From NCBI GenBank assembly GCA_903813345.2, contig CAIIXF020000002.1, positions 11,182,150 through 11,246,149 on the forward strand: DNA of 64,000 nt, read 5' to 3'. The translations under genes were made by a program, and so were the position numbers. The DNA comes from Owenia fusiformis (taxonomy: Eukaryota; Annelida; Polychaeta; Sabellida; Oweniidae). Under the pieces are notes generated by a model. The model saw only the letters and a program-made list of their open reading frames with translations. It made no database searches and was not told where the DNA came from. Below, one piece after another: positions 1-11,863 of the stretch; within the stretch, counting starts at the first letter, position 1, and the number at the start of each line of letters is the position of its first letter.

Positions 1-448
1 TTGAAAGTTCAACACATTTATATGTGTCAGTACAGTCTAATGAAAAATTTAATTTGATAAAGATGAAATTTGTTGATATAATGTGCAATGACTGTTGCAC
101 GCATCCAAGTATGCAGGTTGATTACTTATCTCTTTACAACAGTAATGGAAAGCATGGGGTCTCTTGAAAGCCCATGTGTAAAGTAATGGTTCATGATTCA
201 ATTCCAAAGATTTACCTAAATAAAAATTATTTGTAAATCCTCGGTTTCAGGGCCGTAGAGATTTCGTGCAAACCCACCCCAAATCTTGCCTGAAAAAAAT
301 TAGAACCCACCCATTTTGGCAATTGTGCGAACCCCCTAAATTTTGAGTTAATTTTTGCAGTATTTCAGTAATTTATCGTTTTTTGATTGCCTTACTATTT
401 CAGGTATATGCAAAGATGGAAATATGTGAGATGTAACTTTGTCATAAT
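1..448. other. non-coding, nothing recognised
   Basis: AT-rich sequence with no open frame of note and no recognisable repeat or RNA gene. It is the left flank of the foldback complex. Confidence 0.5.
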
Positions 449-2080
449 AGCGGGATCAGATGTCCAGATATAACCCCTTTTTTGTTCGGCTTTTTCAGGA
501 AAGCAACAAACTTGGCACATTTGTAGAAACACATGATTTGAGTGGAAAATGATTTCAGGGCAAGTGGTTGGGGGTGGTCTTCATGGATTTTTTACCTCTG
601 ACCCCCACCCCTATCAGGTGGGGAGGGGTAAATTATAAAAAATAAATAAAAATGGTTTTAAAGTATTTTTGTTTAAATGACTTCATTTGGTGATTGCTTT
701 GAGCCTTGAAATGATGTAAAACTCATTTTAGAAGTGGTATTTAGTGAGGAAAATACATTTAAACCCAATTATCCAGGAAAAATTCATTATTTAAAGGGCC
801 AAATATGGGACGTCGATTACTGTATTTCAAGAATGTGATGACTAATAGCCTTAAAAAAATTCACAGTAATAGAAGTATAAGTGTTTATTGCAGATAGAAA
901 ATATTGCTTTGGTAGCTGATGTATTTTTAGAGAAAAAAATATCGAAATTTCAATTTTTTGGTGCATTTGGCTCAGGGGTAACCTTATCTTACCTCAATAA
1001 TTTTTAAGATAGTCAATGTATGCATCTCATATGAGCTCAGAATGGTGCTTCTAGTCTTGTTTTGTCATATTATTGCTAATTAGATGTACAAAAAAGATTG
1101 GAATCAAAAAAAATTCAAATTTTCATTTTCGATTCTGAATGGCCAGGGGTAACCATATTGTACCTTTATAATTTTCAAAATATGTTATATATCCATCTCA
1201 AATGAGCTCAAAATGGTGCATCTAGTCTTGTTTTGTCATAATATTGCTAATTGGAATTGAAGATTGGAATTTTTTTTAATCTAATTTTCATTTTCGCTTC
1301 TGAAGGGCCAGGGGTAACCATATTGTACCTTAATAATTTTTAAAATATGTTATATATCCATCTCAAATGAGCTCAATATGGTGCATCTAGTCTTTTTTAA
1401 TCATATTAACCCTAATAAGATGTAGAAAAATGATTTATAATTCTTAAAACTCTAAATTTTCATTTAAGCTTCAGATGGTCCAGGGGTAACCATATTTTAG
1501 CATAATAATTTTCAAGATATGTAATATATGCATCTCAAATGAGCTCAAAATGGTGCATATAGTCTTGTTTTATCATACCCCAAATAAGATGTAGAAAAAT
1601 TATTGGACATTTCTTAAAAATCTGAATTTTCTATTTGACCATATTTTTAACATAATAATTACATATTATTACATATGCATCTAAAATGAGCTCAAAGTGG
1701 TTCATATACCAGAAGTCTTGTTATCATATTTCCCCTAATAATATATAAAAACATAATTTGACATTTTTAAATATCTAATATCTAAAAATCTAAATTTTAT
1801 ATTTGAGCTTTTGACAGCCCAGGGGTAACCATACTTAAGATAATAATTTTCAATGTATGTTACATATATGCATCTCAAATGAGCTTGAAATTGTGTATAT
1901 AATCTTGTTTTGTCATATCATTTCTAAGGAGATGGAAAAAATGATCAGATTTTGATTTAGCTTTTGACTGGTTATAGGTGGCCTCATTTTACCATAATAA
2001 TTTTCAAGATATGTCACATTTGCAACTTAAATAAGCTCAAAATGGCATTTTGTCATATTCATATGTTCATATATTCATAC
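449..2080 (+). repeat. left arm of large foldback (inverted-repeat) complex
   Basis: The stretch from AGCGGGATCAGATGTCC (449) onward reappears as its reverse complement ending at 5490. The match runs through the GGCTTTTTCAGGAAAGCAAC block, the run of C-rich bases near 600, and the block at 690-850 that ends in an AAGGGCCAAATA-like motif. The inner part of the arm is made of ~165 bp tandem repeats (separate entry). Arms are diverged (point changes and small indels), so this is an old element. No transposase frame is visible. Likely a non-autonomous foldback DNA transposon, or an inverted duplication of such an element. Confidence 0.7.
960..2080 (+). repeat. ~165 bp tandem repeats inside the left foldback arm
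   Basis: The motif AGGGGTAACC recurs at 974, 1145, 1310, 1492 and 1821. It is followed by CATATTNTACC, a CATCTCAAATGAGCTC block, AATGGTGCAT and TAGTCTTGTTTTGTCAT. Spacing is 165-182 bp, with one pair about two periods apart, giving roughly six to seven degenerate units. The same unit occurs inverted at about 4640-5050. Confidence 0.75.
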
Positions 2081-2143
2081 TGAGATATAAAATGATAAAT
2101 CAATGAATTATAAAGATATTAGGTTTAAGAACACTTGCATCAC

Positions 2144-2713
2144 CTCTGGGTACACCTTCCATTCCTCCAGATCAGATGATTTAGAGTAGTAGTTAAATGC
2201 AGATGTGACATCGCATAGAATGATTGAATGAAAAATGGGGAGGACTAAACTTTGGTCATGGCCAATTGATCTTGCAATATCATGCACAGATAGTTATTGA
2301 ATGGATTTTCTTTTACCAAATGCAATCCAAGATGTAGTGGGAACAAGAGGGAGCTGTCCTCCTTCCAGGCATCAACACTGAAACCCTCAAGAACATGGCA
2401 ATATGATAGTGACCAAGTAATGCAATGTCTTAGGCGCCATCAAGGATATTTCTCCATACGAGAGACTGCTTCAATCATTGCCTAACAATTGATTTTGATG
2501 TAGTAAAACTGAAAATGTCAATTTGGATTGCATATGGTAAGGGGAAATCCTTCCAATATCTACCTGCCCACAATATTACAAGACCACTTGGCCATGACCA
2601 AAGTTTAGCCCTCCCAATTTTTCATGCAATCAATGGATTTGATATGTCACCTCTGCATTCTACTACTTCTCTAAATCATCTGATTTGAAGGAATGGAAGG
2701 TGTATACCCAGAG
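2144..2713. repeat. inverted repeat nested in the foldback (arms 2144-2268 and 2588-2713)
   Basis: The left arm starts CTCTGGGTACACCTTCC and ends near GGTCATGGCCAA. The right arm starts TTGGCCATGACC (2588) and ends in CCCAGAG (2713). The ~125 bp arms are imperfect and enclose ~320 bp. The reading frames at 2297-2485 and 2676-2858 fall across this element and show no known domain, so I do not call them genes. Confidence 0.65.
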
Positions 2714-3000
2714 CTATTGCAGTTGTTTTTAAACTTTGAATCTTTTTTAGAAACATTGCAGTTGTAGAGTCATTTGTTATTCTGATGCATTCTACCCCAC
2801 AGTTTCTATCACCACATGAATGTGGTTGGACTACTCCCACTGCTGATACTGAGGCCACAACATATGAAAATGTAGGTCCTATGAGGCGGATATCTGTATA
2901 ATAACAAAAGATGTTGGATCCGAGGCATGCAAAAAACTTGTTTGATGTTTAAGGAGTGTTGAGGGAACATATGCAAATGTTTGAAATGCTTCCTGGTCAT

Positions 3001-3707
3001 CTCAACCCAGTCCAACTCAACCCCAAGTCAACTCAACCCCAAGTCAAGTCGACCCCTGTAAAACTCAACCCCAAGTCAACTCAACCCTGTAAAACTCAAC
3101 CCCAGTAAAACTCAACCCCTATATTTCGATATATTGATGAACTTATACGAAAGTTTATTTCATTAAAATAATTCTGCCGATCGTGGCATAAGCGAGCCCA
3201 AAAAATATATGTTTTGACAAAATATCACACAACTTCCTTCAAAATTGGGGGGAGGGTGTGTGCGCACCCCTCCTGGCTACGCCTATATGCTTTCGGTCTA
3301 TTAATTAGTAAATGTTAATGTTTTTGTAAAAGCATGTTCATATAAATAAAAAGTTATATTACATTAATTGTTGATTATTTCTAAATTATCTAAAATTTGA
3401 TTTCAAAAGATGTTGTAAATTAATTAATAGTTAATTAATCGTTTTCTTTCGGAATACTTTTACAACTTTCTATTTAAAGGATCATACAAATGCTAGATTT
3501 TCAGAAATCAATGACTTAACTTATTCATCATAAAAAAATTAAATTAGACATTGCACAAATGAATAGGGTTGAGTTTTACTGGGGTTGAGTTTTACAGGGT
3601 TGAGTTGACTTGGGGTTGAGTTTTACTGGGGCTGACTTGACTTGGGGTTGAGTTGACTTGGGGTTGAGTTAGACTGGGTTGAGATGACTTGGGGTTGAGA
3701 TGACCTG
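3001..3707. repeat. inverted pair of short tandem repeats (GGGTTGAGTTGACTTG family)
   Basis: Left arm 3001-3122 is built of variants of CTCAACCCCAAGTCAA and CTCAACCCCAGTAAAA. Right arm 3566-3707 is built of the complementary GGGTTGAGTTGACTTG and GGGTTGAGTTTTACTG variants. About seven to nine units of ~14-17 bp lie in each arm, separated by ~440 bp. The transcript of either strand could fold into a long hairpin. Confidence 0.8.
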
Positions 3708-4138
3708 TTACCTTTGAAATCATATCTCATTTGCTCTGGGCTATGTAGCCGTATGGGAGACTGTCAGAATCTATAAATCCTGACCTGTTTGATTATGTTT
3801 TATGGATTTGGATTATATTTTCAAATGATTATACATAGAATCTTAACAATGCTACTACTCAGTACAAACTGAACTGTCAAACATTTTCAAATCTTATAAA
3901 AGTGCTCGATAAAACTATAGTACAGTATTGAGCTAGTGGTACTAAAAAGGAATAAATGGATGTTGTGATTCTTTATATAAATAAATAAATGGATGTTGAG
4001 ATTTTTTATAATTTTTTCTTATTTCAGAAGGAATAAATGGCAAAACTTGACTATAATCAACATTTTGAGCTCGTTTGAGTAACAAGTGTGATATATCTTT
4101 ATTTAAATTATTACGGTAAAATGGCATCAAAAGCTAAG
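3708..4138. other. non-coding spacer between nested inverted repeats
   Basis: No gene. A local direct duplication of GGAATAAATGGATGTTG-like sequence occurs between about 3950 and 4040, including a short run of AAAT units. Confidence 0.4.
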
Positions 4139-4567
4139 GCGGTAAGAATTAGATTCTTTGTTTTGCTTCCCCTTGCTTGCATGATTTTGACTAAATCAGA
4201 AAAAACAAACACATCCAAATAGCAACCACAAGGGTCTGAAAGTAACATCGCATTTCATTCAATCAGAATCAAACGATATGGCGGATAAATTGATGTGCGT
4301 CAAAATTGACAGTGTTATTGATTACTTAGGCATACATTTTTTTATTTTTACCCTTGAATAATACCTATATTTAAATATATTGTATAAACATATACATCTG
4401 TGTTTGTATCACTGCAAATTGGTATGTCATTCCTTTTAATGCCCATAAAATGTATACGTTTCTCAGCAAACAAGTTTGTGTTTTTTTTGAGTTTGTGTTT
4501 GTTTCCTTGTACCCTTGCATGATTTGGATTTTGCCAGGACGCAAACCAGAGAATCTAATTCTTATGG
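4139..4567. repeat. inverted repeat (arms about 4139-4210 and 4484-4567)
   Basis: GTAAGAATTAGATTCT at 4142 is matched inverted by AGAATCTAATTCTTA ending near 4564. Further pairing covers the TTGCATGAT and AAACAAACACA blocks. Imperfect ~75 bp arms with a ~270 bp loop, consistent with a small foldback element. Confidence 0.6.
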
Positions 4568-4599
4568 CCTAATATGAAAATATCATTTTTTCAAGTGTC

Positions 4600-5490
4600 C
4601 AAACATTTTTTACATTCCCTAGAAATAATATATGACAAAAGAAGATTAAAAAAACCTTTAAAGCTCATTTGAGATGCATATGTCTTGTACTTTGAAAATT
4701 ATTAAGGTAAAATATGGCTACCCATAGGCCACAATAAGCTAAAATGAAAATTTAGATTTTTAAGAAATGTAAAATCATTTTTCTACATCTAATCAAGGGT
4801 AATCTGATAAAACAAAGCTATATGCACCATTTTGAGCTAATTTGAGATGCATATATTACATATCTTGAAAATTATTAAGGTAAAATATGGTTACCCCTGG
4901 CGTTTTAGAAGCGAAAATGAAAATTTGGATTTTTGAAAAATTTCCAATAATTTTTTTACAACAATGCTCTATGCATCATTTTGACCTCATATGAGATGCA
5001 TACATTGCATATTTTAAAAATAATTAAGGTAAAATAAGGTTACCCCTGAGCTGCATGCACTTAAAAATTAAACCTCTACTGCTATGAAGTTTTTCAGGAC
5101 TATCAGACATCACATTCTTGAAATACAGTACTGGATGTTCCGTATTTGGCCCTTTAAACAACGAATTATTCTTAGATAATTGGGTTAAAATGACTTTTTC
5201 ATGCTACAGACAACTTCTTAATTGAGTTTTACACAATTTCAAGGCTCAAAGCAATCACCAAATGAAGTCATTTAAAGAAAAATACTTTAAAACCATTTTT
5301 ATTTAATTTTAATAATATACCCCTCCCAGTCTGGTAGGGGTGGGGGTCAGAGGCTAAAAAATCCATGAAGACCACCCCAAATTACTTGCCCTGAAATCAT
5401 TTTTTACTCATATCATATGATTCTACAACTGTGCCAAGTTTGTTGCTTTCCTGAAAAAGCCGAACAAAAAAAGGACATCTGACCCCGCTT
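4600..5490 (-). repeat. right arm of large foldback complex
   Basis: This is the reverse complement of 449-2080 but shorter. It holds about three copies of the ~165 bp unit (GGTTACCCCT at 4889 and 5038, a diverged copy near 4720). Then come the block with CAATCACCAAATGAAGTCAT, the CCCCTCCC/GGTAGGGGTGGGGG block, and GGACATCTGACCCCGCT at 5473-5489. Unequal repeat number between arms suggests gain or loss of tandem units after the arms formed. Confidence 0.7.
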
Positions 5491-6822
5491 TAAGTAAAAT
5501 GACTAATATATTAGGGACAATTCCACAGACAAATGCTCTGATGTAATCCAATGGGAAAATATTAAAATATTTGGATTGATTATGAAAAAACTAGGATTTT
5601 CGGTACATAACCCCCTGTATACCACGGGATAGCTCCATATGTCCCCTTTCAAATCAAAAAATGTGCACAGATCACCCATTGAGAGAAAAAGATATGACCG
5701 CTTTTTCCGCCATCTATCCGAATTTTAAACAATTTTCAATAGAATCACAAAATATTTTTTCTTAATATTGTTTTTATTTAAAGTGTCTCACATATTCGAT
5801 CAAAACTTGCCATGCAAACATATTAGTCTACTTTACTGTCCCCCCTTGCTGAAACAAGGAACCCAAAACATATTAAAACGTAAACATAAACCAATTAGTC
5901 ACTTCACTATGAAAGTGGGGGTGTTAGCAAATGATACGCTGTGTGCATGGACTAACACAATATCGGTGGTCATTTACTTTGTCAACTTAGTAACCCTTGC
6001 ATATCGTGCTCACTCAAGTATTGAATAATTTTTTATGATCTAAATGTTTGTGGTTTATAAAAAAAAAGGTGATATATTTTAGTTAGAAATACATTAATTA
6101 ATATATTCATTCAAACAGCACTAGAATGCGGGAAGAAAGAGCAATGGTGACAAAATGCAGACAGAATTTTCCGTAAGGGTTTCGAACATTTCTGAACACA
6201 ATCATACATGTACTTCATGTGTACTGTTATTTTAAGTGCTGTATTTATAGATATAATTTCACGTATTATAATCATATTTTCCAGCAATGACTTCAAATTC
6301 GGAACCACACTCATATTACATTTTCTTCAATAACTCCAAACATGTGTAAACATTGACCATGTGCATATAAATTCAGATTTCACGAGCTCTTTCCTATTCG
6401 AGTACCTCATACACCCCTGCATGGATTTAAGTTGGATTCGCCTTTTATACGTGAGCCGACACACTCGCAAACGCTGATTGGATAAAGATTGCGAGAATCT
6501 TTAATTGTTTTGTAGCGCTTCAGTTCAGTTTTTATACAGTTGAAAAGGGATCCAGACAGGATCCAAAACGTCCTGGTTAGTAAAATAAAGGTTGTGAAAA
6601 GAAGAAAAAATATTTTGTGATTTGATTATCCAACCTGAAGAACATGTTTAAGAATTTTCAATAGATTTCAAACTCAAGACCACCGTCACAAAAAGTCAAA
6701 TATTTGAAGCGAACCGATTCATTTCGTCATAATTTTTGTAACATTATATACACATAAGATAAACAAAATAAAATATAAAATCTGTACATTTTTACTAGTG
6801 ATTGTACTGATAAATCTTGATT
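5491..6822. other. non-coding, no supported gene
   Basis: Short frames here (for example 5768-6028, 86 codons) have no recognisable domain or coding character. Small structures only: an inverted pair CTCGCAA/TTGCGAG (6464-6470 and 6489-6495) and a doubled GGATCC (6548-6553 and 6559-6564). Confidence 0.45.
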
Positions 6823-6910
6823 TCAATCAACCATCATCCCGATTTTAAATTTAGATTTTTTTGTCTTAGATCTACCTTTTCACTAGCGCCCTCTGAGGAG
6901 TTATCCCTAA
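6823..6910 (+). repeat. dispersed repeat, copy 1
   Basis: TCAATCAACCATCATCCC followed by CGATTTTAAATTTAGAT and CACTAGCGCCCTCTG, ending GAGTTATCCCTAA. A second copy in the same orientation lies at 9342-9425. Probably a fragment of a dispersed element. Confidence 0.7.
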
Positions 6911-9270
6911 TAGCGCCATGGTTCGATGGTTTTTGGTGAGAATGATATTTTTATGAAAGAATTAGGTGTTACAAGATCGTTTGTGCAGTTTAAGCATGAT
7001 CTATAGACAATTGACCTTTTTCCATATAAATGAAAAATAGATGGCATCATGGGTATTGGTAGAGCTTGGGTAGGGCTAGAATACATGTAAATGTATTGCC
7101 AGAGTCACTTAATTTCTTGATAAAAGGAGTAATAACATTTGGATCAACTTAAAACATCATCGGAATGTAACTTTATGATCTTATTGACATGTGGATTGTG
7201 ATTTCACATTAAAATTGTGATCCTTGGAAGAGTAAATGAACTTTTTAAGGTTTTTCAGCATTATGTCAATGGGGATTTAGCCCGACCTTTTTAGACAACC
7301 AGTAAATCATTAGAATTCGAATAATGGTAAATTACAGTGCAAATCAAAGTTGTTTTGATAGAGAATTACTCACAGAATTCAAATATATCATCAGATGGAA
7401 GAAAACATTAGTTTTTAATGGTTAAAAATGCAGATCTCCTAAAATCTCATTAAAAACAAGACCTTAACGAGATTTCAAAGCTATATGGAAAAAGGACCAT
7501 TTGGCATTCAAAACCCGTAATTTTGAAGTCAAGAAATGAAAAATGCTGATTCAGCATTATTTTTTAGTTTCCTGATCATATCCTTATGGGTCATCGTCCA
7601 ATAAACATTTCAAGTCACATTTCTCTTATTCTGAGAGGTTTTGAGCCAAACAATAGCAGTTTTAGTAGTTTCTTATGTTTCTAATCACCCAAATTAAAAA
7701 AAATATCCCAATTGATGTCGCCGTATGTTATCTTGGAAAATATTAGTGGTGTATCTTTAACTTCTGTATATATTTCATGAATAACCCCAAGGGTTTATGT
7801 AAACACTCATTTTTTAATGAGAATGCATTAATGTATTTTTACTAGGGCTTTAAAGGGTCCAAAATGAATCATTCGTTACTGTCGCCGTTTTGAATTTGAA
7901 TTTTCAAGTCATGTTTCCAGGTATTTATTGTCACAGTTCATTCCATTTCCAAACGTTTTTACTTCGCCACTGTGTGTTTCTAAGAGAAAGTGATAAACAA
8001 AACCCATCTTGAACGATATATTATTTTCTACAGCCTCTCAAAGAGGTGTCGCCAGTTTCAGAAAATTCAGAATAATCATCGTTACTTGATTCATTCATTC
8101 CAATTATATGAGTCTGGAATTGAGATAGGAAATGAAAAAATGTTATATTGAAAGATTGTTTGTGTTTTTAGTGGAGGTCACGTGTCAAGACCGAGGAATG
8201 TCTGCAATTTTTTCACATTTGCTTGTAGAAACAAGTCAGTGCCTTGAGTCCGTTTTAAGAAAAAAATGTTCGTTACCATCAGAGTGAGTTAGAGTCCGCC
8301 GTTGCTTAAAAATTGGATGTTGCGCTTCTCTCGCACACATATAAGAAAATATCCAGCACAGACGAGATCTGATGTTTACTTATTTTGCAGATCATACAGA
8401 ATATCCATACACAGAAGTAAGTTTAAAATAGTTTATGATTGCATAAAAACTAATTTGGTCGTATTTTTGATAGCTTGGGAATTAGACAACACTTGTTATA
8501 AATGGTGAATTTATCGTTACTAACGTACGTAACGAATGATTCAATTATCTGTGTTTGGATTATAAAGATATTAGTGGCATTGATACAATTTGTCACAATG
8601 GATTTCCATGAAAACTAGAGGATATGGTCGTCATTAGTTTACATTCAAAGAGGTCAAAATTCATATTTTCACGTTTAAATCGTATTAATTCCTGACTGAT
8701 ACATCAAATTAGTTATGGAATGAATGATTCTGATTGATAGGCTCGGGAATATAAAGAGAATGCTTTATTCATAGAATATTATAAAAGTTAAAAATATTTA
8801 AGAATAATGCCCCAGAAATGCTGAAACCAAATGTATGGGTTTTCAACCATGTAAATCCTTTAATAGTTGATTTTTGCAGATGACAAAGAAAGAGCAGAAA
8901 TACAAAAGCATACAGTAACGTTTGAAAGCAAAATACAATGAAAAAGAGGGAGAAAACGAAAGGACTAGGTCCAGACCTTATCGAATGAGTTATCTTGATC
9001 TGACAGACTAAAAAGAAATACCATACAGGTCATGGACACCAATCTGATCAATGTTCAATGAAATTAAGTTTAGCAGACCCATTGAGCAGACCCATTTTTC
9101 TTGGCCGCACTGCCCTCCGTTGAATCAAAATCCATGTTCCCGTTACAAATGTAGAATGGGGTAAATATACAATATCTAGGACAATGACTGGTTGTTTTAG
9201 TTGCATCATATGATGTAGATATATGACCAAGGCAAACTCAGTTGGCACTTGTGGCAACTTGCGTGGCACT
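6911..9270. other. non-coding, nothing supported
   Basis: About 2.4 kb lying between two direct copies of an ~85 bp repeat. Read in six frames, it shows no domain; the longest frames (for example 8302-8508, 9048-9269) look random. Several CGTTAC and GTAACG motifs are scattered here, but no ordered structure was found. Confidence 0.4.
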
Positions 9271-9335
9271 CATCACATCATAGTAACGATAACAAAAATC
9301 GCCATGTAAGAAATTATCGTTACTATGATGTGATG
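9271..9335. repeat. perfect 22-bp-stem hairpin, MITE-like
   Basis: The 22-bp stem starting CATCACATCATAGTAACG (9271-9292) is repeated exactly inverted at 9314-9335, with a 21-base loop. The perfect stem suggests a young foldback or miniature inverted-repeat element. It directly precedes copy 2 of the dispersed repeat. Confidence 0.8.
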
Positions 9336-9341
9336 TAAATC

Positions 9342-9425
9342 TTGAATCAACCAGCATCCCGATTTTAAATTTAGATCTTTTGTCTTCTACCTTTTCACTA
9401 GCGCCCTCTGTGGAGTTATCCCTAA
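9342..9425 (+). repeat. dispersed repeat, copy 2
   Basis: Same order of motifs as 6823-6910 (AATCAACCAGCATCCC, TTTTAAATTTAGATC, CACTAGCGCCCTCTG, GAGTTATCCCTAA), with a few substitutions and a small deletion. Confidence 0.7.
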
Positions 9426-9849
9426 GAGTACAGAAGAACGATATTTTTGAGATGGGCGATAATATATCTGCACTTCGCATTTACATGTAGGCCTGAAATA
9501 ATACTAATATACAAGACGTTCAGTAAGTTCGTGCAAAGATACTCTAAAGGTTTTGTTTCTTAGTCAATCTGGCTGAAATTTTAACCCAGCATATTGTACC
9601 TCCACTATTGACACATTGAGATCCTAACTTATAAGGAATGGGTTCATGAAGAAAAAAGTTATGGTTGCTATAGTAACGTGAGTCAGGTGTAGGCGGAGCA
9701 GGCAAAAGGATCAATTTCGTTTGAATGTTCAATTTTTTATTTTGTTTTATTTATTTTTCTAACAGCATCTAAATGTAATATATATGTTTTCAACATAGTG
9801 TCCATCATGGTATCTACACCTCTTCTGTCATATTAACCATGCAGCCTTT
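9426..9849. other. non-coding flank of the satellite array
   Basis: No gene or repeat recognised. The satellite begins near 9850. Confidence 0.4.
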
Positions 9850-10640
9850 ACTAACGTGGCGTACGACTGCTGAGATAATTGAAATTACGTCTAGAGTGAA
9901 ATGTAAATCAGAGCTTTATGACAAATAAGATACTCAGTATCTAACGAAAAGAATAACCACTTAACAAGTTCTTGGCAGAGCAAATGCAAAAATATATCCT
10001 TTAACGTCTCTCAAATTTACAACCAACATGCTGCCACCAGCACTGTTTACGTACGACTGGTCCGAAAATTGACATTTCGTCCAGAGCACAAACTGTATCA
10101 GAGATTTAAGACGAATTAGATATAGAATATATAATGAATAGGAACATCATTCATAAAATCCATTCAAGTGTATACTGCAAAATATATACTTACAAGTCTC
10201 ACAAAATTGCAAAGGACTGGCTAGTAGCAGTGTGACGAAAGACTGGTCGGAAATTGACATTTCGTCTAGAGCGCTAACTGCATAAGTGATTTAGACGAAT
10301 TGGATATTATATATCTCCCTCCCTCAATAAGAACCTCCATCCTATGGCAAACGTAAAATTATATACATAAACGTCTCAAAAAAATATCAAACTAGCCGCT
10401 GCTACCAACGCGATGCACAACTGGTCCGAAAATTGACATTCCGTTCAGAGCGCAGAATGGAACTTTATTAAAAATTAGATACTCAATATCTCACGGATAG
10501 AATGACCACACAACACTACCTTGGTAGAGCAAATGCAAAAATATATCTTTAAACGTCTCTCAAATTAACAACCAACATGCTGTTACCAGTGTTACGTAAT
10601 TACCGGTCCGAAAATTGACATTTGGTCCTGGATTGTGATA
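9850..10640 (-). repeat. 187-bp-family satellite, minus orientation, divergent
   Basis: Several diverged monomers recognisable by the reverse complement of the core GACGAAATGTCAATTTTC and of the ACCAG-N12-CTGGT inverted repeat (for example around 10050, 10240, 10430 and 10600). Divergence is much higher than in the 28-50 kb core, as expected for an array edge. Confidence 0.85.
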
Positions 10641-11603
10641 TTGGTTCTCGATTGGAGGGAAGAGGGGGATATTAGACAGTGTTTCTTTTCACGTTAGATC
10701 ATGGTTATTGGATTTTTTTATTTATTTATTTAATACACTTATTCGATCCATTTACTACATTCAATATAACATTTCAATACATTCAATACAACAAATTAAT
10801 ATATCTGCGAAATCCAAAAAACACTGTTACCCACCATGTACGTTATACTATTATAGTTTAAAATCTAAATTCATTTTCTTAATTAAAAATGTCTAGACAT
10901 CTTTTAACCATATTTTCCGTTTAATAATAAAAAATTCACTATTAACCTCTATCATGTTTTCTAATGAGCTATCTTCTCTAAAGTAAAAAAGCATTTTATC
11001 TCTTTCAATTAAATTAGTAATTTCTAAATTGTCCAATTCATTTTTGAATTTACATTCTAAAAAAAGGTGTTCTTGTGATTCCTCAACATTTTTACAAACT
11101 TTACACATTCCATCAGATGATTTTTGTTTTTTCAATCTTCTTTCAATTTCTATTGCACCATTTATTACTTTATATATGAATTCCTTTACCTTATGATTTA
11201 CATTTGTCTTAAATAGTTCTCTATACATTAACTTAAATGGGATCTCACCATATTGATTTTTCCAATGGGCTTCTGATTTATTTGTCACCCCTATTCTACT
11301 AACAATTTTCTTTCTTATATACTACATGTTTTTATTTTCTCTATATTTTCCCCTAAAAAACTTATTTTTTCATTCCTATTGAGTTTATTTGGATATTTTA
11401 TCAAAGCTGCTCTTACTTGTACATATTGCATATAAACATCTGGGCCTCTGCTTAATTTATTAATTATTTCATTGTATGTTAAACATTTACCTTCTATTAT
11501 AAAATCAGACACATAATTAATCCCCCCTCTAATCTATTTTTTGTCATAAAGAACTCTTTTTTGAAAAGTTATGTCCAGATTGTTCCAAATGATGTCACAA
11601 TCT
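10641..11603 (-). pseudogene. old L1-like LINE, 3' part (C-terminal ORF2 and tail), minus strand
   Basis: The minus strand encodes remnants of the C-terminal region of an L1/Tx1-type ORF2. The segment at 10893-11288 contains a CCHC knuckle (CKVCKN, then EHLFLEC; C-X2-C-X8-H-X4-C). The segment at 11315-11512 and the stretch DIIWNNLDI near 11540-11600 match the region before the knuckle in the intact LINE at 14014-17742 (which has EIIWNNKSI). A frameshift and a stop near 11520 break the frame. An A-rich tail of ATTT units (plus-strand 10715-10735) marks the 3' end. The other half lies at 17885-18297; the two were separated by insertion of the full-length LINE, whose 12-bp target duplication ATGTCACAATCT spans 11592-11603. 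Confidence 0.85.
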
Positions 11604-11863
11604 TGCTTGGCTGAAAGTGAGGCTGAAACAAAATGGAGGTCTAAAAAATTCTCCGGTAAAAGTTTTCTTATTTTCAGGCGTAGAGGTAAATAGACGATTA
11701 CAAACGTGTTACTATTAGCTATTATCTAATGTTGGATATGTCCTGAACAGTCGTAGGATATATGAAGGATAGTATACTACCGTGGTGAGTGAAAAAATTG
11801 ATTTATACGAACTGCACGTACACCAGTCCTTTGTGTAAGAGATCTGCCCATAATAAATCAGTA
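11604..11863 (+). promoter_or_regulatory. 5' UTR / presumed internal promoter of the LINE
   Basis: 260 bp between the 5' target duplication and the first ATG of ORF1. It starts TGCTTGGCTGAAAGTGAGG. LINEs of this group carry an internal promoter here; I see no TATA box or other distinct element, so the promoter role is inferred from position only. Confidence 0.45.

Noticed and set aside
5768-6028. 86-codon frame as a small gene
   Set aside because: No domain, no supporting signals, and surrounding sequence is decayed repeat and spacer.
6823-9425. LTR retrotransposon bounded by the two ~85 bp direct repeats
   Set aside because: The repeats are too short and diverged, lack TG...CA ends, and no gag or pol coding lies between them.
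11789-11863. Extended ORF1 start at 11789
   Set aside because: That codon is GTG; the first ATG in frame is at 11864 with a purine at -3, which fits a eukaryotic start.
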